From NCBI GenBank assembly GCA_023259135.1, contig JAHFQX010000016.1, positions 1 through 57,671 on the forward strand: a stretch of 57,671 nt of DNA, given 5' to 3'. Position 1 is the stretch's first letter. Every line of letters starts with the position of its first letter. The notes under the pieces are model-generated. The model was not told the origin of the DNA and did not search any database. It was given only the letters and a program-made list of their open reading frames with translations. Below, in pieces: positions 18,573-26,977 of this stretch. Source of the DNA: Betaproteobacteria bacterium. GTDB lineage: Bacteria; Pseudomonadota; Gammaproteobacteria; Burkholderiales; JAHFQX01. The position numbers were made by a program, and so were the translations under genes.

Positions 18573-19079
18573 ATGAACGCCGCCGTTCCCCTGTCACCCC
18601 AGCCGTTATCCGCCGCCGAACGGGCGCTGCTGGTGGCGGTCCAACGCGGACTGCCGCTACTGCCCCGCCCTTATCGCGCCGTCGGCGAAAATTTAGGCCT
18701 GGCCGAGATGGAGGTGATTCGCATGCTGCAAGAACTGCTGGCGCGGGGCGTGATCCGGCGCATCGGCGCCATCCCCAACCATTACGCCCTAGGCTACACC
18801 GCCAACGGCATGTCGGTGTGGGACGTGGACGACGAGCAGGTGGACCGCCTCGGCCAGGCGGTGGGCGCCCTGCCCTTCGTCACCCACTGCTACCGCCGGC
18901 CCCGCCACTTGCCCGACTGGCGCTACAATCTGTTCGCCATGGCGCATGGCAAGAGCCGCGCCGAGGTGACAGCCCATGTCGCCGCAATCAGCGCCCTGCT
19001 GGGGCCGGCCTGCCAAGCCCATGACGTGCTGTACAGCACCCGGATCCTGAAGAAAACCGGAGTCCGGCTTACCGGATAA
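18573..19079 (+). CDS. nirH: Siroheme decarboxylase subunit NirH
   Basis: A 168-residue AsnC/Lrp-type protein with CYRRPRHLPDWRYNLFAMAHG, the same signature as the NirL half upstream. It is the expected partner of NirG, five bases away. The first 15 residues are a variable Pro-rich extension. The four siroheme decarboxylase units of this locus (D, L, G, H) keep the alternating D-like/L-like order, consistent with two successive pair duplications. Confidence 0.9.
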   Translation: MNAAVPLSPQPLSAAERALLVAVQRGLPLLPRPYRAVGENLGLAEMEVIRMLQELLARGVIRRIGAIPNHYALGYTANGMSVWDVDDEQVDRLGQAVGALPFVTHCYRRPRHLPDWRYNLFAMAHGKSRAEVTAHVAAISALLGPACQAHDVLYSTRILKKTGVRLTG

Positions 19080-19094
19080 AGTAGAGAGGTTGCC

Positions 19095-20318
19095 ATGTTC
19101 CGCGTCACCCAATACCTGCGCGAAATTGCCCACCCCATTCCGCTGGGGCCGGCCCGCCGCCCCCCCGGCCCGGTGGTGATCTGGAATCTGATCCGCCGCT
19201 GCAACCTCACCTGCCAGCATTGCTACTCCATCTCCGCCGACAAGGATTTTCCCGGCGAACTCGACACCGCCGAGGTCTACCGGGTGATGGACGATCTCAA
19301 GAGTTTCCGGGTGCCGGTGCTCATTCTCTCCGGCGGCGAGCCGCTGTTGCGGCCCGATCTGTTCGATATCGCCCGGCGCGCCAAGGCCATGGGGTTCTAC
19401 GTGGGCCTGTCGAGCAACGGCACCCTGATCGACGAACCCATGGCCGACGCCATCGCCCAAACCGGCTTCGATTATGTGGGGGTGAGCCTGGACGGCATCG
19501 CCGCCACCCACGACCGCTTCCGCCGCAAGGCGGGGGCCTTCGACGCTTCCCTGGCCGGCATTCGCCGCTGCAAGGCGCGAGGCGTGAAGGTCGGGCTGCG
19601 CTTCACCCTGACCCAGGACAATGCCCAGGACTTGCCCGGCCTGCTGGCGCTGATGGACGACGAAGGCGTGGACAAGTTTTATCTCTCCCACCTCAACTAC
19701 GCCGGACGGGGCAACGTCAATCGCAAGCGGGACGCCTTTCTGGAAACCACCCGCAGCGCCATGGATCTGATTTTCGAGACCGCCTGGCAGGCAGTCCGCC
19801 AACAGCAGGACAAGGAATTCGTCACCGGCAACAACGACGCCGATGGCGTCTACCTGTTGCACTGGGCGCGGCAGCGCTTGCTAGTGGCCGATTCTGTTGC
19901 TGGACTCGCGGAGCGAGAAAGCCATCTGCGGGCCAAGCTGGCCCAATGGGGCGGCAATTCCAGCGGCGTGAACGTCGCCAACATCGACAACCTGGGCAAC
20001 GTCCACCCCGACACCTTCTGGTGGGACACCAACCTGGGTAACGTCCGGCAGCGGCCCTTCTCCGAGATCTGGCAGGATACCTCGGACCCCATCATGGCCG
20101 GCCTCAAGGCCCGGCCCCGCAAGATCAAGGGCCGTTGCGGGGAATGCGGCTACTTCGACATCTGCGGCGGCAACACCCGGGTGCGGGCGCGGCAACTCAC
20201 CGGCGATCCGTGGCAGGAAGACCCGGCCTGCTATCTCAGCGACGCGGAAATCGGCCTGGCCGAACCCCGCGAACGAGTGCCGCTGCCCACTCCCGTCCGC
20301 CGGACCGGAGCGCCGTGA
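19095..20318 (+). CDS. nirJ: Heme d1 biosynthesis radical SAM protein NirJ
   Basis: A 407-residue radical SAM enzyme that acts on 12,18-didecarboxysiroheme to exchange the propionates for oxo groups. The catalytic cluster motif is CNLTCQHC (Cys36, Cys40, Cys43), followed by LSGGEPLLRPDL. A C-terminal SPASM-like region carries CGECGYFDICGGN and a later Cys for an auxiliary cluster. Between WARQR and HLRAKL there is an extra segment LLVADSVAGLAERE (about residues 262-275) where family members usually have only a few residues. Its codons (TCT GTT GCT GGA) are unlike the GC-rich flanks, suggesting a small in-frame insertion. An SD-like AGAGAGG lies before the ATG. Confidence 0.95.
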   Translation: MFRVTQYLREIAHPIPLGPARRPPGPVVIWNLIRRCNLTCQHCYSISADKDFPGELDTAEVYRVMDDLKSFRVPVLILSGGEPLLRPDLFDIARRAKAMGFYVGLSSNGTLIDEPMADAIAQTGFDYVGVSLDGIAATHDRFRRKAGAFDASLAGIRRCKARGVKVGLRFTLTQDNAQDLPGLLALMDDEGVDKFYLSHLNYAGRGNVNRKRDAFLETTRSAMDLIFETAWQAVRQQQDKEFVTGNNDADGVYLLHWARQRLLVADSVAGLAERESHLRAKLAQWGGNSSGVNVANIDNLGNVHPDTFWWDTNLGNVRQRPFSEIWQDTSDPIMAGLKARPRKIKGRCGECGYFDICGGNTRVRARQLTGDPWQEDPACYLSDAEIGLAEPRERVPLPTPVRRTGAP

Positions 20319-21865
20319 GGCTCTTTCCGGCGGCCTGCCTCGCCTGGGCCGCCTGCGCCGCCGCTGGCGCCGAACCGTTGCCGGCCGCCAAGCTCTATCT
20401 CCAGCACTGCGCTGCCTGCCACGGCGCCGACCGGCTGGGAGCCATGGGCCCCGCGCTGCTTCCCGAAAACCTGGAATCCACCCGGCTGCGCAAGCCCGGC
20501 GCGATCCGGGTCATCACCGAGGGACGGCCCGCCACCCAGATGCCGGCCTTCGGCGCCAGCCTGAGCGCCGAAGACATCCGCGGCCTCGCCGATTTCATCG
20601 CCACGCCGGTCACCCCGCGTCCCGCCTGGGACGAACTCGCCATCCGGGCTTCCCGCATCGCGCATGCCGCGCCCGGCTCGCTGCCCAGTCGGCCCCGCTT
20701 CCGGGCCGATCCCCTCAACCTGTTCGTGGTGGTGGAAGGCGGCGACCATCACGTCACCATTCTGGACGGCGACAAGCTGGAACCCATCCACCGCTTCCCG
20801 TCGCGCTTCGCCCTGCACGGCGGGCCGAAATTCACCCCCGACGGGCGCTATGTATTCTTCGCCTCGCGGGACGGCTGGGTCTCCAAGTTCGATCTCTACA
20901 ATCTGCAAACCGTGGCGGAGGTACGGGCCGGCATCAACACCCGCAACCTGGCGGTGTCCGGGGACGGCAAATGGGTGATGGTGGCGAACACGCTGCCCCC
21001 TACCCTGGTATTGCTGGACGCCGAGCTGAATCTGCTCAAGGTGCTGCCGGTCGCGGATCGCGAAGGCAAGCGCAGCTCCCGGGTATCGGCGGTCTACGAT
21101 GCCGCGCCCCGCAAGAGCTTCGTTGCCGCCATGAAGGACATCCCCGAAGTCTGGGAAATCAGCTACGACGAAAAAGCCGAGCCGATTCCCACGGGACTGA
21201 TTCACGATTTCCGATACCAGGAGGGCGCTTTCGTCCCCGGCCGCTTCAACCCCCGCCGGACCGTGCTGGACACCCCCCTGGACGATTTCTTCTTCACCCA
21301 GGACTACAACCAAGTCATCGGCGCTTCCCGGGAGGGTGGCGGACAGGTGGTGAACCTCGACGTGCGGCGCAAGATCGCCGATCTGGAGCTGCCCGGCCTG
21401 CCCCATCTGGGCTCCGGCATCACCTGGACCTGGCAGGGCCGGCCGGTGCTGGCCACCCCCAATCTGCAAGACGGCACGGTCAGCATCATCGACCTGCAAA
21501 GCTGGAAGACCGTGAAGCAGATCAAGACCCTGGGGCCGGGGTTTTTCATGCGCAGCCACGAGAACACCCGCTACGCCTGGGTGGACGCCATGCTGAGCCC
21601 CCACAAGGACACCCTGGAGATCATCGACAAGCAAACCCTGGAGATCGTCGCCCGGGTCACTCCCGTTCCCGGCAAGACCCTGGCCCACATCGAATTCACC
21701 CGGGACGGAAAATACGCCCTGGCCAGCCTATGGGAGGACGACGGCGCCCTCATCGTCTTCGACGCCGCTACCTTCAAGGAAGTCAAGCGCATCCCCATGC
21801 GCAAGCCGGTGGGCAAGTACAACGTCTACAACAAGATCACCCGCAGCGCCGGCACCAGCCATTGA
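20315..21865 (+). CDS. nirN: Dihydro-heme d1 dehydrogenase NirN
   Basis: A 516-residue periplasmic paralogue of NirS that introduces the acrylate double bond in the last step of heme d1 formation and hands the cofactor to NirS. It has a signal peptide ending near AAGA, the heme c motif CAACH (Cys32, Cys35, His36), and a d1-type propeller with the ligand His in RFALHGGPKFTPDGRY. The paired distal His motifs of NirS are replaced, as expected for NirN. Start is GTG at 20315, overlapping the nirJ stop (GTGA). It appears to be the last gene of the maturation unit. Confidence 0.93.
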   Translation: MRLFPAACLAWAACAAAGAEPLPAAKLYLQHCAACHGADRLGAMGPALLPENLESTRLRKPGAIRVITEGRPATQMPAFGASLSAEDIRGLADFIATPVTPRPAWDELAIRASRIAHAAPGSLPSRPRFRADPLNLFVVVEGGDHHVTILDGDKLEPIHRFPSRFALHGGPKFTPDGRYVFFASRDGWVSKFDLYNLQTVAEVRAGINTRNLAVSGDGKWVMVANTLPPTLVLLDAELNLLKVLPVADREGKRSSRVSAVYDAAPRKSFVAAMKDIPEVWEISYDEKAEPIPTGLIHDFRYQEGAFVPGRFNPRRTVLDTPLDDFFFTQDYNQVIGASREGGGQVVNLDVRRKIADLELPGLPHLGSGITWTWQGRPVLATPNLQDGTVSIIDLQSWKTVKQIKTLGPGFFMRSHENTRYAWVDAMLSPHKDTLEIIDKQTLEIVARVTPVPGKTLAHIEFTRDGKYALASLWEDDGALIVFDAATFKEVKRIPMRKPVGKYNVYNKITRSAGTSH

Positions 21866-21914
21866 GGCGCAAACGATTTATCGGAAGGGAAGCGACTCGA
21901 CAATCTGACAACAA

Positions 21915-21920
21915 TATAAT
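21915..21920 (+). promoter_or_regulatory. Possible -10 element before the small secreted protein
   Basis: A perfect TATAAT, but the sequence 17 bases upstream is a poor -35. Between here and the gene at 22041 lies a direct repeat GCAAACTGA twice (21953-21970). Tentative. Confidence 0.25.
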
Positions 21921-22040
21921 CGAGCGGTCATGTTGACGACGACCGCGAGGGTGCAAACTGAGCAAACTGAGCTTGTCGACCTATTTCAGACAGCCGCTTC
22001 AGCGAGATTCCAGCGGTTTTTGCCAACCTAGGAGATAACC

Positions 22041-22292
22041 ATGAAACTTAAGCCCATCCGCGTCGCCAGCCTGTTCGCCATCACGGCGGCGCTCTCGCTT
22101 AACGCCAGCGCCGCATCGGACGTACCGGCCGGCGCCAAAACGGAAAAGGCAGCTTATCAGAAGAAAATGCGGCCTCACTCCCACATCGAAGAAAAAACCG
22201 GGATTCCGCAGAAAGCTCCCGAAGCCACACCGGACAAACCAAACACCGCCAAAGACAACACCAAGCACTTTCATCCTCGGGACGGGAAGTAA
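22041..22292 (+). CDS. Small secreted His-rich protein of unknown function
   Basis: I do not recognise the family. The 83-residue product has a clear signal peptide (basic start, hydrophobic core LFAITAALSLNASA) cut near residue 25. The mature part is about 58 residues, hydrophilic and without cysteine. It carries RPHSHIEEKTG in the middle and KHFHPRDGK at the end, so four histidines in two short clusters could bind metal. A good AGGAGAT ribosome binding site precedes the ATG. It lies 175 bases after nirN in the same direction but has its own possible promoter, so co-transcription is uncertain. Confidence 0.75.
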   Translation: MKLKPIRVASLFAITAALSLNASAASDVPAGAKTEKAAYQKKMRPHSHIEEKTGIPQKAPEATPDKPNTAKDNTKHFHPRDGK

Positions 22293-22363
22293 GCTTTCAC
22301 CAAGCCCGTCGGCTAGACGCAAAGCGGTAACCCAATCTAGGCCGCAATTCGGGCTATTGTAGG

Positions 22364-22387
22364 TGGCCAGCGAGCCGATGCTGGCCA
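22364..22387. other. Stem-loop in the 22293-22470 intergenic region
   Basis: A perfect 8-bp inverted repeat TGGCCAGC / GCTGGCCA with an 8-base loop, between the convergent small secreted protein and the first Bug receptor gene. No U-tract, so at most a weak or factor-assisted terminator for either gene. Nothing else is seen in this 178-base gap. Confidence 0.35.
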
Positions 22388-22470
22388 TGGATGCCCCAAG
22401 AAAATCCCGTCACGCTGGCACGGACGAGCCCCGAAAGCGGCCTCCACCGCTTAGCCCCGAATGGAGGGCT

Positions 22471-23448
22471 TCAGTTAAGCTTGGGGATATTGGCGGCTTT
22501 GATGACCCGCGCCCACCTGGCGATGTCCGCCGCCAGCGCCTCTCCGAGTTGTTCCGAGGTGCTGGTTCTGACTTCGAACCCGTTCTGCAACAACTTCTCC
22601 TTGACCTCGGGGAGTTGCAGCACTTTGACGATTTCGGTATTCAATTTGGTTATCACGTCTTTGGGCGTGCCGGCCGTGGTGAAAAAGGCCCCCCAAGTGA
22701 CGGACTCGAACCCCGGATAACCCGACTCCGCAATGCTGGGCACTGCCGGCAAGAACGCCGTGCGCTTGGCGGAGGTCACCGCCAATGCCTTGACCTTCCC
22801 GGCTTTGATTTGGGGAAGCGACGAGGTCAAGGATTCGAGGTAGGTATCCAAGCGCTCGCTGATAATGTCCAAGAACACCGGGGGCGCGCCCTTATAGGGA
22901 ACGGGGATCAAATCGATGCCGGCGGTGAGCTTGAACAGCTCCTCCGTCAACTGGGGAGTGCTGGTGGTATAGGCCATCGTGTACTTGCCGGGGCTGGCCT
23001 TGGCCAGGGCCACCAGTTCCTGGACCGAGTTGACGGGCAGGCTGTTTCTGACCATGAGGACGTAAACCGTGCTGCCCATTATGGTGATGGGCGCGAAGTC
23101 CTTCACCGCATCGTAAGGCAGTTTGCTGAACATATTCGCATTGATGCTCTGGATGCTGACGGTGGTGAAGATGATGCTATAACCATCCGGGGCCGCCTTC
23201 GCCACCGCCTCCCCGGCAAGGATGCCATTCGCCCCCGGCCGGCTGTCCACGATCACGGGTTGACCCAGGGTTTCGTTGAGCTTGTTGGCGATGATCCGGG
23301 CGATCACGTCTCCGCCGCTACCCGACGAAAACGGAATGATGAGACGGATCGGCTTGCTCGGATAGGACTGGGCCCCCGCAACTCCGGCGACAAGCGTCAG
23401 CCCCCAGGCCAGGATAAGGCTGGCAGCCTTAGCATAGCGATAGATCAC
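22471..23448 (-). CDS. Bug/TctC-family periplasmic solute receptor 1
   Basis: A 325-residue tripartite tricarboxylate transporter receptor. A signal peptide ends near AGVAGAQ and is followed by YPSKPIRLIIPFSSGSGGDVIAR, the family opening. Other hallmarks are VDSRPGANGILAGEAVAKAAPDGY, KLPYDAVKDFAPI and the C-terminal AESGYPGFE. These proteins bind carboxylates or related metabolites between two lobes. I prefer GTG at 23448 because a purine-rich GAGGGGAGGGG site lies just before it; the frame is open further upstream. It is more divergent than the next two receptors. No TctA or TctB permease gene lies nearby. Confidence 0.9.
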   Translation of the reverse strand: MIYRYAKAASLILAWGLTLVAGVAGAQSYPSKPIRLIIPFSSGSGGDVIARIIANKLNETLGQPVIVDSRPGANGILAGEAVAKAAPDGYSIIFTTVSIQSINANMFSKLPYDAVKDFAPITIMGSTVYVLMVRNSLPVNSVQELVALAKASPGKYTMAYTTSTPQLTEELFKLTAGIDLIPVPYKGAPPVFLDIISERLDTYLESLTSSLPQIKAGKVKALAVTSAKRTAFLPAVPSIAESGYPGFESVTWGAFFTTAGTPKDVITKLNTEIVKVLQLPEVKEKLLQNGFEVRTSTSEQLGEALAADIARWARVIKAANIPKLN

Positions 23449-23506
23449 GATTTCCCCTCCCCTCAAAGCTCTTAAAATCAAACCGTGCCCCCCTCCGACA
23501 TTCGGA

Positions 23507-24484
23507 TCAATTCATCTTGGGAATATTGGCCGCCTTGATGACTCGCGCCCACTTGGCGACCTCCACTTTCACCGCCTCTTCCAATTGCTCGGGGGTGCTC
23601 CCGACCACTTCCAAGCCAATCTGGAGCATCTTTTCCTTGACCTCGGGGGTTTGCAGAATCCGGACAATTTCGGTGTGCAGCTTGGCGGTGATTTCCTTGG
23701 GGGTGCCGGCAGGCGCGAAGAACGCCGTCCAGCCGGTGGCCTCGAAACCGGGATAGCCGGATTCCGCGACGGTCGGCACCTCGGGGGCCAATACCGAACG
23801 CTTGGCGGAGGTCACCGCCAGGGCTCTCACCCGCCCGGCCTTGACATGGGGAAGGGATGACGCCGTGGTTTCGAACATCGCGTCCAATTGGCCGCTGGCC
23901 AGATCGACATACGCGCCGGAAACGTTTTTGTAGGGGACCGAGGTCAGATCGATCCCGGCGGTCATCTTGAACAGTTCCCCGGTCAATTGGCCGACGCTGG
24001 CCATGTAAGCCAAGGTCCGCTTCCCCGGGCTGGATTTGCTCATGGCGATAAATTCCTTCACGGAACCGGCAGGCATGCTGCTGCCCACTATCAGGAAATA
24101 GGACGCTTGGCCGACCAGGGTGATGGGCGCGAAATCCTTCACCGGGTCGTACGGCAGCTTATTGAAGAGGCTGACATTGATGCCATGGGAGCCGTTGGAG
24201 CCGAGGATCAGGGTGTAGCCGTCGGGAGCCGCCTTGGCCACCGCCTCCGAGGCGATGATGCCATTGGCTCCGGGCCGGGAATCCACCACCACCGATTGCT
24301 TGAGGGATTCGCCGAGCTTCTGGGCGACGATCCGCGCCACCACGTCGGTGGCGCTGCCGGGAGGAAAGGGCAAGACCAACCGGATCGGTTTGGTGGGGTA
24401 GAGGTCGGCGGCGCCGGCCACCCCGGCGAAAAACATCAGCCCCAGGACCAGGGCGGTGGCGGTCTTGCCATAACGGTGCATCAT
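23507..24484 (-). CDS. Bug/TctC-family periplasmic solute receptor 2
   Basis: A 325-residue receptor with signal peptide (ALVLGLMFFAGVAGA) and the standard segments YPTKPIRLVLPFPPGSATDVVAR, VVVDSRPGANGII, KLPYDPVKDFAPI and AESGYPGFEATGW. Start ATG at 24484 follows AGGAGA. It is clearly closer to receptor 3 (24549-25583) than to receptor 1: both share LGSxGSHGIN, SGAYVDLASGQLDA and SSLPHxKAGR in the binding cleft. This suggests recent tandem duplication and similar ligands. Confidence 0.9.
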   Translation of the reverse strand: MMHRYGKTATALVLGLMFFAGVAGAADLYPTKPIRLVLPFPPGSATDVVARIVAQKLGESLKQSVVVDSRPGANGIIASEAVAKAAPDGYTLILGSNGSHGINVSLFNKLPYDPVKDFAPITLVGQASYFLIVGSSMPAGSVKEFIAMSKSSPGKRTLAYMASVGQLTGELFKMTAGIDLTSVPYKNVSGAYVDLASGQLDAMFETTASSLPHVKAGRVRALAVTSAKRSVLAPEVPTVAESGYPGFEATGWTAFFAPAGTPKEITAKLHTEIVRILQTPEVKEKMLQIGLEVVGSTPEQLEEAVKVEVAKWARVIKAANIPKMN

Positions 24485-24548
24485 GCTGTCTCTCCTGTCA
24501 TTATCAACAAACGACGACTTTGCCTCGGACAATCCCTTCCGGCATTGC

Positions 24549-25583
24549 TCAATTGATCTTGGGGATCTTGGCTTCCCTGAATACCCTGTCCCACTTGGCG
24601 ATTTCGGCCTTCACGATCTCTCCGAACTGCTCCGGAGTGCCGATGTCGACCTCGAAGCCGCTTTGCAGCAGCTTTTCCCTCACCTCCGGGATTTGCAGGA
24701 CACGGGCGATTTCGGCATATAGCTTGTTAATGATTTCCTTCGGGGTTCCGGCCGGAGCAAAAAAGCCGATCCAGCCGGTGGCCTCGAAACCGGGATAACC
24801 CGATTCGGCGACGGTGGGCACCTCAGGCATATCCGCCGAGCGCTTCGCCGAGGTCGTGGCCAGGGCTTTGATGCGGCCGGCCTTGATGTGGGGCAGGGAA
24901 GACGCCGTGGAATTGAACAGCGCGTCCAATTGACCGCTGGCCAGATCGACATAGGCGCCGGAAATGTTTTTGTACGGGACCGGGGTCATGTCGATCTTGG
25001 CGGTCATCTTGAACAATTCACCGACCAACTGTCCGAAGCTGGCCATGTAGGCCAAGGATCGCTTGCCGGGCTCGGTCTTGGACAAGCTCACCAGATCCTT
25101 GACCGAATTGACGGAAGAGTTGCTCCCCACCGTCAGCAAATAGGGTGTGCTGCCCACGTAGGCGATGGGGGCGAAATCCTTCACCGGATCGTAGGGCAGC
25201 TTATTAACCAGACTGGGGTTGATCCCATGGCTGCCGATCGAGCCGAGGAGCAGCGTGTACCCATCGGGAGCGGCCTTCGCCGCGGCTTCGGAACCGATGA
25301 TGCTGTTGGCTCCGGGTCGCAGATCCACCACCACCGATTGCTTCAGGGACTCGCCGAGCCTTTGGGCAATGATGCGCGTCGCCACGTCGCCCGCGCTGCC
25401 CGCCGGGAAGGGAACGATGACGCGAATAGGCTTGTTCGGGTAAGACTGGGCCCCCACGGTCCCGGCGAGAAACATCATCCCCAGGGCCAGGATGGCGCCG
25501 AGGATCTTAGAGCTTGCCCGTAAATAATCTAGCCCTGCGCCGGGGTCGATTACGGACAAGCTGTTAGCTTGACGATGGTTCAT
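24549..25583 (-). CDS. Bug/TctC-family periplasmic solute receptor 3
   Basis: A 344-residue receptor. Start ATG at 25583 has a strong AGGAGGAG site. The N-terminus is unusually long: about 25 polar residues precede the hydrophobic core ILGAILALGMMFLAGTVGAQ, so the signal peptide has an extended n-region. The body carries YPNKPIRVIVPFPAGSAGDVATR, VVVDLRPGANSII, KLPYDPVKDFAPI and AESGYPGFEATGW. It is the first gene after the 213-base space behind the flavoprotein gene and could lead the three-receptor transcript. Confidence 0.9.
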   Translation of the reverse strand: MNHRQANSLSVIDPGAGLDYLRASSKILGAILALGMMFLAGTVGAQSYPNKPIRVIVPFPAGSAGDVATRIIAQRLGESLKQSVVVDLRPGANSIIGSEAAAKAAPDGYTLLLGSIGSHGINPSLVNKLPYDPVKDFAPIAYVGSTPYLLTVGSNSSVNSVKDLVSLSKTEPGKRSLAYMASFGQLVGELFKMTAKIDMTPVPYKNISGAYVDLASGQLDALFNSTASSLPHIKAGRIKALATTSAKRSADMPEVPTVAESGYPGFEATGWIGFFAPAGTPKEIINKLYAEIARVLQIPEVREKLLQSGFEVDIGTPEQFGEIVKAEIAKWDRVFREAKIPKIN

Positions 25584-25723
25584 GATCTCCTCCTGTTGTG
25601 TTACGAAAGTCCAACTTTCCTCGGCACCCGAAGCAAGCGCGCCCCGCAATGAATTCAACGGCTCTCGAACGAGACTGGCCCCTCCATTTATTGAAGGTCG
25701 TAAAAATGACCGGCAACTTTATC

Positions 25724-25755
25724 CGTTCGCCCTGAGCCCTTCGGCCAGGCTTCGC
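25724..25755. repeat. Variant of the dispersed short repeat
   Basis: CGTTCGCCCTGAGCCCTTCG and the following bases resemble the element in the hemerythrin gene (shared CCTGAGCCC and a TCG-rich arm). It lies between the flavoprotein and receptor 3 genes. Only two related copies were noticed, by eye. Confidence 0.4.
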
Positions 25756-25795
25756 TTACCGGTTCCGGGGACGGTTTTGCCGACTCTTAAGTCAT

Positions 25796-26920
25796 TCAAC
25801 CCAGCAGCCTGTCCAGCCTCTCCTTGGATTCCAGCAACTCGTTCATCATGTCGTAGACGACCTGCTTGACCGAGGTTTCCTCGGTCATGTCGCCGACGAT
25901 CTGTCCCACCGGGTAGGTGAGGAAATCCTTGGCCTTGGCGCCGCGCTCGACGCGGGTGCGGCCCTGCCCCCACCACAGTATGGCTTGCAGCGGCGCGGGC
26001 AGCGGCTTGGGGGCGTCCGGCCGATCCCAGGCGTCGGTGAACTTGCTGCGCAGGGTGCGGCAGGGCTTGCCGGTGACGCTGCGGGTCAGCACGGCGTCCT
26101 CCGGCTGGGCAGCAAACAGCTTCGCCTTGATTTCGGGAAGCACTTCGCTTTGCGCGGTCTTCAGCCAAATCGATCCGCACCAGACGCCTTCGCAGCCCAG
26201 CGCCAGGGCCGCCGCCAACTGGCGGCCGCGCCCCACCCCGCCGCCGCCGAGCACCGGCAGCGGCGCGACCGCGTCGACGATGCGCGGCCACAGCACCATG
26301 GAGCTGATATTCCCGGTATGGCCGCCGGCCTCGGTGCCGACCGCGATGACGAAATCACAGCCCGCTTGCTTGTGCCGGATGGCGTGCTTGGGCGCCCCCG
26401 CCAGGGCCGCGACCTTGATGCCGCGCCCGTGGGCCCGCTCGACCAGTTCCTTGGGCGGCGAGCCGAGAGCGTTGACGATCAGCTTGATCGGGTGCCGCAG
26501 CGCGATCTCGATCATTTGCGCGCTCTCCCGGGGCGTGAAGCTGAACTCCTCCACCATTTCCTTTTCCAGCCGGGCGGCTTCGCTTTCCGGCAAGCGCGGA
26601 ACGCCCGCCTCATCCAGCATGTTGCGGACGAAATCCAGATGCTCCTTGGGGAGCAGGCGCTCGGGGTCGAATTTCAGCGCGCCGCCCTCGCCGGCCTCCT
26701 GATAGGTGGTGGGCATCAGCACATCGATGCCATAGGGCTTGCCTTCGATATGCTCGTCGATCCATTTAAGCTCTTCTTCCACGCGCCGGGGGCTCATCCG
26801 CCCCATTCCCAGGACGCCCAGCCCACCGGCCTTGGAGACCTCCACCACGACGTCGCGACAGTGGGAAAAAGCGAATAGGGGGACCTCGATCCCGAACATT
26901 TTGCACAGCCGGTTATTCAT
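25796..26920 (-). CDS. Nitronate monooxygenase / 2-nitropropane dioxygenase-like flavoprotein
   Basis: A 374-residue FMN-dependent TIM-barrel protein of the NPD family. It shows the N-terminal FGIEVPLFAFSHCRDVVVEVSKAGGLGVLG, the phosphate-binding GTEAGGHTG with the family His, PVLGGGGVGRGRQLAAALALGCEGVWCGS near the C-terminal FMN site, and a helical tail. Within NPD, enzymes oxidise nitronates or act as enoyl reductases or other flavin enzymes. Neighbouring CoA-dependent genes make a role in acyl-CoA chemistry as likely as nitroalkane oxidation. Same strand as the downstream receptors and upstream CoA-transferase. Confidence 0.85.
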   Translation of the reverse strand: MNNRLCKMFGIEVPLFAFSHCRDVVVEVSKAGGLGVLGMGRMSPRRVEEELKWIDEHIEGKPYGIDVLMPTTYQEAGEGGALKFDPERLLPKEHLDFVRNMLDEAGVPRLPESEAARLEKEMVEEFSFTPRESAQMIEIALRHPIKLIVNALGSPPKELVERAHGRGIKVAALAGAPKHAIRHKQAGCDFVIAVGTEAGGHTGNISSMVLWPRIVDAVAPLPVLGGGGVGRGRQLAAALALGCEGVWCGSIWLKTAQSEVLPEIKAKLFAAQPEDAVLTRSVTGKPCRTLRSKFTDAWDRPDAPKPLPAPLQAILWWGQGRTRVERGAKAKDFLTYPVGQIVGDMTEETSVKQVVYDMMNELLESKERLDRLLG

Positions 26921-26977
26921 GTTTGGCTCTCCTTAACGAATCAGCAGTTAAGGCCCCCGGAAAATCCCGTTAAACCT

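Noticed and set aside
21953-21970. Direct repeat GCAAACTGA twice, considered as a regulator site or CRISPR-like repeat
   Set aside because: Only two abutting copies with no spacer, so most likely replication slippage.
25796-26920. Assignment of the NPD-family flavoprotein as a true nitronate monooxygenase
   Set aside because: The family motif is present, but the family covers several reactions and the context is CoA metabolism, so the name is kept only as a family label.
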